From positions 1 to 34,740 of the forward strand of contig JAJXWR010000022.1 in NCBI GenBank assembly GCA_021781515.1: DNA of 34,740 bases, written 5' to 3'. Positions 27,212 to 34,740 of this stretch are shown here, piece after piece. A model generated the notes under the pieces. That model was not told where the DNA came from. It did no database searches and worked only from the letters and a program-made list of their open reading frames with translations. The position numbers were made by a program, and so were the translations under genes. Source of the DNA: Pseudomonadota bacterium. GTDB lineage: Bacteria; Pseudomonadota; Gammaproteobacteria; Pseudomonadales; Moraxellaceae. Position 1 is the stretch's first letter. Each line of letters starts with the position of its first letter.

Positions 27212-27694
27212 GTGATTGACGCAGAAGGCTACCGACCTAATGTCGGAATCATCGTGGCTAATGGTTGCGGTGAGGTGTTATGGGCGCGTCGCTATGGTCA
27301 TGAGGCATGGCAGTTTCCGCAAGGAGGCATTTCCCGTGGAGAGACGCCTGAAGAGGCAATGTATCGTGAACTGGGTGAAGAAGTGGGTCTGCGTGCAGAA
27401 CATGTACGGATTCTGGCGCAAACACGCAATTGGCTGAAGTACCGGTTGCCCAGTCGTTATGTTCGCCAGGATCGTCAGCCGCACTGTATAGGGCAGAAAC
27501 AGAAATGGTTTTTATTGCGCCTGTTAGCAGATCCGGCAGAAATTTGTCTGGATAAGACGCATCCTGCTGAATTTGATGCCTGGAAGTGGGTCAGTTTCTG
27601 GTATCCTCTGAATCAGGTGGTTGCATTCAAGCGGGAAGTGTACCGCAAGGCACTGAAGGAATTGGCTCCACGACTGGTTATAGACGGAGAATGA
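27212..27694 (+). CDS. rppH: RppH RNA pyrophosphohydrolase
   Basis: A 160-residue Nudix enzyme that converts 5'-triphosphorylated RNA to monophosphate and so triggers mRNA decay. The Nudix box [20 protein letters not shown] starts at residue 38 with all invariant Glu residues. GYRPNVGII (6-14) and GQKQKWFLL are hallmarks of RppH. The start is set at the GTG 27212, which aligns with the E. coli N-terminus MID and has GGTGGA upstream; a TTG at 27197 would add five residues. Nine bases separate it from ptsP, the usual pairing. Confidence 0.95.
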   Translation: MIDAEGYRPNVGIIVANGCGEVLWARRYGHEAWQFPQGGISRGETPEEAMYRELGEEVGLRAEHVRILAQTRNWLKYRLPSRYVRQDRQPHCIGQKQKWFLLRLLADPAEICLDKTHPAEFDAWKWVSFWYPLNQVVAFKREVYRKALKELAPRLVIDGE

Positions 27695-27703
27695 ACAACA
27701 ACC

Positions 27704-29998
27704 ATGCTTGAACTGCTGCGTCGTATCGTTCAGGAGGTGAACTCTGCCCCCAATCTGCAATCTTCATTGGACATCATGGTGTCCAGTGTGCGTGCGGCGA
27801 TGGGGACCGAGGTAAGTTCTGTGTATTTACTGGACGAAAAAACCAGTCGGTATGTGCTGATGGCTACTGAAGGATTGAATGCCGAGGCCATTGGTAATGT
27901 CAGTCTGGGTATTACTGAAGGGCTGGTCGGTCAGGTGGGGCTGAGAGAGGAGCCGCTGAACCTGGATGATGCCTCAGCACACCCGAAATTCCATTATTTG
28001 CCGGAAACCGGGGAAGAGCGCTACAACTCGTTCCTTGGTGTGCCGATCATGCACCGTCGCAAGATTCTCGGTGTTCTGGTGGTACAACAGCAGGAAAAAC
28101 GTCGCTTTGATGAGTCGGAAGAAGCGTTTTTAGTGACGGTATCTGCCCAGTTGTCCGGGGTGGTGGCGCATGCCAAGGCCATAGGAGCGCTGGACAGTCT
28201 GCGCGGCAACAAGCCAGGAATGGTGGGGGTCTTTAATGGGGTTCCGGGAAGTCCGGGCGTGGGAATCGGCAAAGCGGTGGTGATTTATCCGCTCGCCCAC
28301 CTGGATTCGGTGCCGGATCGATTGTGTGAAAACCCCGATACTGAAATTGCCTTGCTTAAAGAAGCGGTAATGACCGTACGCCAATCGATCGTGGAACTTG
28401 ACCGTAAAATGGCCAATACCCTGATGCCGGAAGAACGGGCACTTTTTGAAGTGTATTTACGTATGCTGGATGATCATGGTCTGGTCGGCGAAATTATTGA
28501 CCGGATCATCGCAGGTAACTGGGCACAAGGGGCCTTACGCGAAGTGATCGAAGAGCATGTGCAGTCGTTTCAGACGATGGAAGACGCCTATTTACGGGAG
28601 CGGATGGCCGATGTCCGTGATCTGGGATTACGGGTTCTGTCGCAACTACAGAAAAAAAATGCAGTGACCCAGCCGGAATACCGGGAAAATACCATTTTGG
28701 TGGGTGAGGATATTCCCACTTCCTTGCTGGTGGAGCAACCCTTGGACAAGATTGCAGGGATTGCCATCGTACAGGGTTCCAGCAATGCGCACATGGCCAT
28801 TGTGGCCCGGGCTTTGGGAATTCCCACGGTAGTCGGGTTGGCAGAAATGCCAGTGACCAGCCTCGATGAGGCGCAATTGATTGTCGATGGCTATCAGGGG
28901 CGAATTTACGTCAATCCCTCCGCCAACATGACGGCCAAGTACAATGACATTATCCGTGATGAAAAACAGTTTGTGGCGGGGTTGGATGCCTACAAAGACA
29001 AGGCGGCACTGACTCCCGATGGTTTTCCAGTGCAGATCATGGTCAATACCGGACTGATGGTGGATGTGGCGCGATCGAAAGACCGGGGGGCGGAAGGGGT
29101 AGGGCTGTATCGTTCCGAAATACCCTTCATGATGCGGGAACGGTTTCCATCAGAGGAAGAGCAGCGGGCGATTTACCGTTTTCAGCTGGAGTCTTTTTCA
29201 CCCCGACCGGTTACCATGCGGACACTGGATATCGGTGGTGATAAAGATCTGCCGTATTTCCCGATTGAAGAAGAAAATCCGGCGCTGGGATGGCGAGGAA
29301 TACGGGTGACGCTCGATCATCCGGAAATTTTTATGGTGCAGTTGCGGGCGATGCTCAAAGCCTCTGTTGGTCTGGAAAATCTGCGAATTTTATTTCCGAT
29401 GATCTCGTCGGTGGTGGAAATTGAAGAAGCCTTGCACTTGATGCATCGGGCGATCATGGAAGTAGAGGAAGAATTGCAGCAACCCTTGATCAAGCCGCTT
29501 GTGGGCATCATGCTGGAAGTGCCGGCGGCCGTTATCCAGGTCGCTGATATGGCGCAACTGGTCGATTTTGTTTCAGTCGGTTCGAATGATCTGATTCAAT
29601 ATATACTGGCGGTTGACCGCAACAATCCACGGGTGGCGGATATTTATTCAGCTTATCATCCCTCGGTATTGCGCACCATGAGCCGGATTGTCCGGGAAGT
29701 CCATGCGGTGAACCGCAAAGTCAGTATCTGTGGAGAAATGGCTGGGGATCCGGGGACGGCCATGCTGTTGATGGCCATGGGTTTTGATACCCTGTCGATG
29801 AGTTCGAGTAATCTGCTGCGCATAAAAAAAATGGTGTGCGAAATGCCAATGCACCGCGCCAAAGCACTGCTGGATCGTGTGCTGATGGTGGACAGTACGG
29901 CGGTTATCCGTTCATTGGTGGAATACGAACTGGAAGAAGCAGGGCTGGCTTCACTGGTACGCCCCTTATCGAAAGCGGTGGGGCACGGAACCATCTGA
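27704..29998 (+). CDS. ptsP: PtsP, nitrogen-PTS enzyme I (EI-Ntr)
   Basis: A 764-residue phosphotransferase that takes phosphate from PEP and passes it to NPr. A GAF domain occupies about residues 15-155 and is thought to sense glutamine/2-oxoglutarate in this family. The PTS enzyme I part follows, with the phosphohistidine at H363 in SSNAHMAIVARALGIPTVVG, a TMRTLDIGGDKDLPY segment and the SVGSNDLIQY and CGEMAGDP motifs of the PEP-binding barrel. It links carbon and nitrogen signalling with regulation of potassium uptake. The partner genes ptsO and ptsN are not in the window. Confidence 0.96.
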   Translation: MLELLRRIVQEVNSAPNLQSSLDIMVSSVRAAMGTEVSSVYLLDEKTSRYVLMATEGLNAEAIGNVSLGITEGLVGQVGLREEPLNLDDASAHPKFHYLPETGEERYNSFLGVPIMHRRKILGVLVVQQQEKRRFDESEEAFLVTVSAQLSGVVAHAKAIGALDSLRGNKPGMVGVFNGVPGSPGVGIGKAVVIYPLAHLDSVPDRLCENPDTEIALLKEAVMTVRQSIVELDRKMANTLMPEERALFEVYLRMLDDHGLVGEIIDRIIAGNWAQGALREVIEEHVQSFQTMEDAYLRERMADVRDLGLRVLSQLQKKNAVTQPEYRENTILVGEDIPTSLLVEQPLDKIAGIAIVQGSSNAHMAIVARALGIPTVVGLAEMPVTSLDEAQLIVDGYQGRIYVNPSANMTAKYNDIIRDEKQFVAGLDAYKDKAALTPDGFPVQIMVNTGLMVDVARSKDRGAEGVGLYRSEIPFMMRERFPSEEEQRAIYRFQLESFSPRPVTMRTLDIGGDKDLPYFPIEEENPALGWRGIRVTLDHPEIFMVQLRAMLKASVGLENLRILFPMISSVVEIEEALHLMHRAIMEVEEELQQPLIKPLVGIMLEVPAAVIQVADMAQLVDFVSVGSNDLIQYILAVDRNNPRVADIYSAYHPSVLRTMSRIVREVHAVNRKVSICGEMAGDPGTAMLLMAMGFDTLSMSSSNLLRIKKMVCEMPMHRAKALLDRVLMVDSTAVIRSLVEYELEEAGLASLVRPLSKAVGHGTI

Positions 29999-30040
29999 CC
30001 AAAGTGTGATTTAACAGTAACAATTAATACTTGAGCAGGA

Positions 30041-30319
30041 TTATCCAGCGGTGTTTCTTGCGGGCTGACTGCGGTCGCGCACTTTCAGCTCAACTGCCTT
30101 TAGCCGGTTTTCCAGTTCAGTAATACGTAATCGGGTTTGCTCCAGCACCTGAGTTTGCTGGCTGAATTCCTCCCGGGTCACTACATCCATCTTGTTCAAG
30201 GCTTCTTGCAAGGCAGAGCGTAAGCCTTTTTCAATATCCTGCCGCAGATTGCGCATGCCCGGCGGCAACACGAAATCCAATTGTTCGCCAAAACGATTAA
30301 GAATCTGTTCAAAATTCAC
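30041..30319 (-). CDS. ubiK: UbiK/YqiC-type ubiquinone biosynthesis accessory factor (BMFP)
   Basis: A 92-residue BMFP-domain protein. The N-terminal half is amphipathic helix (LPPGMRNLRQDIE), and the C-terminal half is a heptad coiled coil with QQTQVLEQTRLRI and LENRLKAVE, which mediates trimerisation in the family. UbiK helps the Ubi complex make ubiquinone under oxic conditions. The protein ends shortly after the coil. The gene is often near ammonium-transport or glnK genes in proteobacteria, which matches the location here. It converges on ptsP with a 42-bp gap. Confidence 0.88.
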   Translation of the reverse strand: MNFEQILNRFGEQLDFVLPPGMRNLRQDIEKGLRSALQEALNKMDVVTREEFSQQTQVLEQTRLRITELENRLKAVELKVRDRSQPARNTAG

Positions 30320-30442
30320 CAGAAAATCTCCGAGTCCGAGTTAGCCCCCATTTTAGCATGACCGTCGCTGGAGCGTTAGTGGCAGCGGGGGAAGAATCCC
30401 AGAGCGGGAGCGCCGCAATAATGCCCCAAAAAAATACACTCA

Positions 30443-30459
30443 CGCACAATAAGCGTGCA
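30443..30459 (+). promoter_or_regulatory. NtrC-like enhancer site before the porin-glnK-amtB cluster
   Basis: CGCAC-N7-GTGCA, 9 of 10 half-site bases of the NtrC consensus. The centre (30451) is about 108 bp upstream of the predicted start (near 30559), a classic enhancer distance. An overlapping CACGC-N7-GCGTG repeat is also present. Confidence 0.7.
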
Positions 30460-30513
30460 ATTTATCGGTGGAGTGGAGCGGAACTATTGCGTCATAAGTA
30501 ATAATTATATAAA

Positions 30514-30526
30514 AATCAACAGGTAA
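30514..30526 (+). promoter_or_regulatory. IHF-like site
   Basis: AATCAACAGGTAA matches the IHF consensus WATCAA-N4-TTR at all but one fixed position, and an A/T-rich tract lies just upstream. It sits between the NtrC-like site and the sigma54 element, where a bend would bring enhancer and polymerase together. Confidence 0.45.
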
Positions 30527-30532
30527 ATGATC

Positions 30533-30548
30533 TGGCATGTTCTGTGCT
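30533..30548 (+). promoter_or_regulatory. Sigma54 -24/-12 promoter of the porin-glnK-amtB cluster
   Basis: TGGCAT, GTTCT, GTGCT. The GG (30534-30535) and GC (30546-30547) are spaced by 10 bp as required for sigma54. The leader to the porin ATG is about 38 nt. Confidence 0.7.
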
Positions 30549-30597
30549 ATTTACACTGTGTTACATCATGAATCACAATTAAAGAGGAATATCGACA

Positions 30598-32174
<1,577 letters not shown>

Positions 32175-32227
32175 TCTTTAAGCTAATAAATTGTTTTTAA
32201 TATAATTTATTTAATCGGAGAAAGAAC

Positions 32228-33775
32228 GTGAAAAAACTCTTGCTTGGAATAGGATTGGGAGGCATGCTGCTTGTCTCTAGTCCGGCGTGGTCGGATGACA
32301 GCGCCACCCCCCCTGCCGCAGCGCCTTCCACCGCCACGGTGGTGGCGGCGAGTACGACACCGGCTGTAGCGCCGTCGACAGCGACGCTGAGCACACCGGC
32401 GGCTCCGGCAGCGGTGACAACGGCGGCACCTGCAGCCGCAGCCGCTCCCGTTGACAAAGTCGATACCGGTGATGATGCGTACATGATTATCAGTTCGGCT
32501 TTTGTGATTTTGATGTCGGTTCCGGGCCTGGCGTTGTTTTATGGCGGACTGGTCCGGAAAAAAAATATGTTATCGGTATTGATGCAGGTATTTACCATTT
32601 TTTCACTGATTACGGTGCTATGGGTGGTCTATGGTTACAGTATCGCCTTTACTCAGGGGCATAATGCCTTAAGCCCATTTTTCGGGAGCCTTGATAATAT
32701 ATTCATGAAAGGCATTACCCCCGATACAGTGGCCGCCACCTTCAGTAAAAATGTAGGCATTCATGAGTATGTCTATGTCGTCTTTCAGGGTGCATTTGCC
32801 GCCATCACCTGCTGTCTGATCATTGGCTCACTGGCCGAACGGGTGAAATTCAGTGGGTTGCTGGTATTTATCGTGCTGTGGTTCACCTTTGCCTATTTGC
32901 CGGTCGCTCACATGGTCTGGTTCTGGCAGGGCCCGGATGCCTACACCAGTGCTAAAGCTTCCGATGCGGCTAATGCCACTGCAGGCTGGCTATTCCAGAA
33001 GGGAGCTATTGATTTTGCAGGCGGTACCGTTGTGCATATCAATTCAGCGATTGCGGGTCTGGTTGGTGCCTTTGTGGTCGGCAAACGTGTGGGCCTGGGA
33101 CGGGAAATCATGGCACCGCACAGCACGACGATGACGATGATTGGTGCATCGCTGCTCTGGTTTGGCTGGTTTGGTTTTAACGCCGGTTCCGCTTTGCAGG
33201 CGAGTACTTCAGGACTGCCCTTTATCAATACCTGGCTGGCAACGGCGGCAGCCGCCTTGTCATGGTCAGGGGCTGAATGGGCACTGAAAGGCAAACCCTC
33301 TATGTTAGGAGGTGCTTCCGGTGCGGTAGCGGGTCTGGTGGCCATTACCCCGGCGTGTGGTTATGTCGGTGTCATGGGTGCCCTGGTCATTGGTTTGATC
33401 GCCGGTGTTATCTGCCTGTGGGGCGTCCATGGCCTCAAAAAGATTCTGGGTGCGGATGATGCGCTGGATGTGTTTGGAGTGCATGGTGTTGGTGGGATGT
33501 TAGGTGCCATACTGACTGGTGTGTTCTGCTCCCCGGCATTGGGTGGTGTGGGTATCTATGATTATGTTGCCAATAATACTCCGGCGACTTATGACATGCT
33601 GGGCCAGGTTAAAAGTCAGTTGTGGGCGATAGGTACCACACTGGTATGGTCGGGTCTGGTGTCGCTGTTGGCTTACAAAATCGCCGATGTGGTGGTCGGG
33701 CTGCGGGTCACTGAAGAAGATGAGCGTATGGGTCTGGATGTTAGTACCCATGGTGAACAGGCATATAATGACTGA
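32228..33775 (+). CDS. amtB: Ammonium transporter AmtB with Ala/Thr/Pro-rich N-terminal extension
   Basis: A 515-residue ammonium channel. The signal peptide ends near residue 22 (AWS), and then an unusual 55-residue Ala/Pro/Thr-rich segment (23-77, with APSTAT twice) precedes the first membrane span. The pore histidines are H228 in PVAHMVW and H419 in GVHGVGG. About eleven spans follow. The cytoplasmic tail ending in EEDERMGLDVSTHGEQAYN is the GlnK docking region. The start is GTG with CGGAG upstream. The gene ends at a strong terminator. Confidence 0.96.
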   Translation: MKKLLLGIGLGGMLLVSSPAWSDDSATPPAAAPSTATVVAASTTPAVAPSTATLSTPAAPAAVTTAAPAAAAAPVDKVDTGDDAYMIISSAFVILMSVPGLALFYGGLVRKKNMLSVLMQVFTIFSLITVLWVVYGYSIAFTQGHNALSPFFGSLDNIFMKGITPDTVAATFSKNVGIHEYVYVVFQGAFAAITCCLIIGSLAERVKFSGLLVFIVLWFTFAYLPVAHMVWFWQGPDAYTSAKASDAANATAGWLFQKGAIDFAGGTVVHINSAIAGLVGAFVVGKRVGLGREIMAPHSTTMTMIGASLLWFGWFGFNAGSALQASTSGLPFINTWLATAAAALSWSGAEWALKGKPSMLGGASGAVAGLVAITPACGYVGVMGALVIGLIAGVICLWGVHGLKKILGADDALDVFGVHGVGGMLGAILTGVFCSPALGGVGIYDYVANNTPATYDMLGQVKSQLWAIGTTLVWSGLVSLLAYKIADVVVGLRVTEEDERMGLDVSTHGEQAYND

Positions 33776-33798
33776 CTGATCGGTTTAACACATCGTTG

Positions 33799-33825
33799 AG
33801 GCACCCTTCGGGGTGCCTTTTTTTT
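33799..33825 (+). terminator. Rho-independent terminator after amtB
   Basis: A perfect 8-bp stem AGGCACCC / GGGTGCCT with a TTCG tetraloop followed by seven T residues. It closes the porin-glnK-amtB transcript 23 bp after the amtB stop. Confidence 0.93.
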
Positions 33826-33941
33826 AGGTATTTAACCCAAGTTTTACGTTCGTTGTATGAACGGGCAGATCAGGATCTGAATTTCGTATCGGAGCCTGCT
33901 AAACTTCGATGATGTTCTAGGAAGTGGATGGTGATCCGCTT

Positions 33942-34247
33942 ATGATTCAACCTATTCGTTTTGTTCAGACGGGTGGGCCGGAGGTGCTTTTTGAAGCGCA
34001 GGTTGAAGATATTGGAGAAACGGGCACGGGCCAAGTCTTGATCCAGCAGTATTGCATTGGCATGAACTTCATCGAGACCTATTACATTACCGCAGGAATC
34101 GTCCTTGCAAGCGGCACTGGCGTAACCCGTTTTTGTCCCGGTGATCGGGTTTGTTATACAGGAGGCAGCAGTACGCTGGGTGCCTACTACAGTGCGCACA
34201 TATGCGTCCAGTTGCTACGGTTGGTAGTCATGAACAAGACAAAATAA
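33942..34247 (+). pseudogene. Quinone oxidoreductase (Qor-like) remnant
   Basis: About 100 residues that follow the N-terminal part of zinc-independent NADPH:quinone oxidoreductases: IRFVQTGGPEVL, then IGMNFIETYY, then TRFCPGDRVCYTGG and LGAYYSAH. A block of roughly 17 residues containing the usual GLYP...LG-EG segment is missing between TYYITAG and IVLASG, and the frame stops after another 20 residues, where a normal protein has over 200 more. It is therefore a deleted and truncated gene copy, not an active enzyme. The ATG at 33942 is the likely old start; a GTG at 33924 is in frame. Confidence 0.75.
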
Positions 34248-34262
34248 TTTTAGGGAATTTTT

Positions 34263-34660
34263 ATGGCATTGAATCTTGGGGTAGCCGTATTGGACTGTTT
34301 GAAATCTCAGTCAGGAAAAAACTGACGGCACGAGAGGTCGCTGAGTGGATTCTTGGTAATGGTAAATACCATTCGGAGTGTGAGGAGAAAAAAGCCAACA
34401 GTCAGGGCGGCCGCATCAAAACCAAAGGCGACTTGGTGCAGCAACTGATTGCAGAAATTGGCGCACGTCGCCCCAGTTTGCAGAAGCAGAACCCTCAACT
34501 GAAGACAACCGAAGGCAGACCACGAAAGTACTACTACACGGAGAATACTGACGACAAAGAAGTCGAGGAGGCTGAGAAACCAGCCACTGTCGCGACCGCG
34601 ACCGCGACCTTAAACGTAAACGTAAACGCTGGTTGTCACCGCCGAGATAAATATCGATAG
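34263..34660 (+). pseudogene. HrgA/COG2958-like N-terminal remnant with frameshift
   Basis: From the ATG at 34263 (AGGGA upstream) the first frame reads MALNLGVAVLDCLKSQSGKN and stops at 34323-34325. The neighbouring frame continues as LTAREVAEWIL, then LVQQLIAEIGARRPSLQK and TTEGRPRKYYYTE to 34660. As I remember it, the COG2958/HrgA-like family runs these pieces together as one N-terminal helix-turn-helix-like region. One missing A in the run at 34316-34321 would restore it. The C-terminal part ends in an Ala/Thr and Asn/Val repeat and lacks the rest of the family protein. A programmed -1 shift cannot be excluded. Confidence 0.6.
34591..34628 (+). repeat. Two hexamer tandem repeats, (CGCGAC)3 and (TAAACG)3
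   Basis: Three perfect copies of CGCGAC (34591-34608) are followed two bases later by three perfect copies of TAAACG (34611-34628). In the remnant frame they give alternating Ala-Thr and Asn-Val. Such repeats arise by slippage and mark the point where similarity to the family seems to end. Confidence 0.8.
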
Positions 34661-34740
34661 AAATGGCCGGTTATAAAACCGATATTCTTAGGCGTTTTCT
34701 TCCGTTTTCTTCCCTTACATATTTAATAAAGTTTCTTCCT

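Noticed and set aside
33866-33879. CAGATC-AG-GATCTG palindrome
   Set aside because: Short and isolated in non-coding sequence; no partner copy or gene context to support an operator.

Overview
The window looks like a chromosomal segment of a ubiquinone-using gammaproteobacterium or a close relative such as Acidithiobacillia. The evidence is the lptD-surA-pdxA-rsmA-apaH order, the rpe-gph-trpEGDC-crp order, a canonical cAMP-binding CRP, the rppH-ptsP pair, an adenylylatable GlnA with sigma54/NtrC control, Coq7 and UbiK. Base composition looks moderate, around half G+C by eye. The genus cannot be fixed from the sequence alone. No rRNA, tRNA, CRISPR array or intact insertion sequence was seen.

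Layout. Positions 1-5919 (minus): an overlapping envelope and housekeeping operon, lptD-surA-pdxA-rsmA and a truncated apaH, with no apaG. Positions 6222-8020 (plus): amgK-murU, the cell-wall sugar recycling pair, ending tail-to-tail inside a DUF3530-type exported hydrolase (minus). Positions 8870-14374 (plus): rpe-gph-trpE-trpG-trpD-trpC, with short overlaps or gaps except a 185-base gap before trpE; crp (minus) converges on trpC. Positions 15331-20010 (plus): an accessory block with a possible 58-residue Cys-rich lipoprotein, a porin, a small PstS-like periplasmic protein, a SulP anion permease and a DUF3617 protein. Positions 20028-23037 (minus): an OafA-type acyltransferase with SGNH domain, a HIT protein and coq7.

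Positions 23232-26211 (plus): a PP-loop thiouridylase-like protein overlapping a TusA sulfur carrier, then glnA. The glnA upstream region holds two NtrC-like sites 31 bp apart and a well-formed sigma54 -24/-12 element. Next come a HAD-IB phosphatase (minus), rppH-ptsP (plus), ubiK (minus), and a BBP2 porin-glnK-amtB cluster (plus). That porin is also preceded by an NtrC-like site, an IHF-like site and a sigma54 element. The nitrogen genes (glnA, glnK, amtB, ptsP and probably the porin) thus form a loose nitrogen-control neighbourhood, and the regulatory reading is the most informative non-coding result here. After a strong terminator behind amtB the sequence decays: a quinone-oxidoreductase remnant and a frameshifted remnant resembling the HrgA/COG2958 family, with short tandem repeats, suggest a degraded accessory edge.

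Functions are assigned from motifs and remembered family features, not from searches. No clearly novel multi-gene system was found. The best candidates for follow-up are the nitrogen-controlled porin, the porin/PstS-like/SulP trio, the PP-loop-TusA pair, and the A AAA AAC TGA frameshift site in the right-edge remnant.
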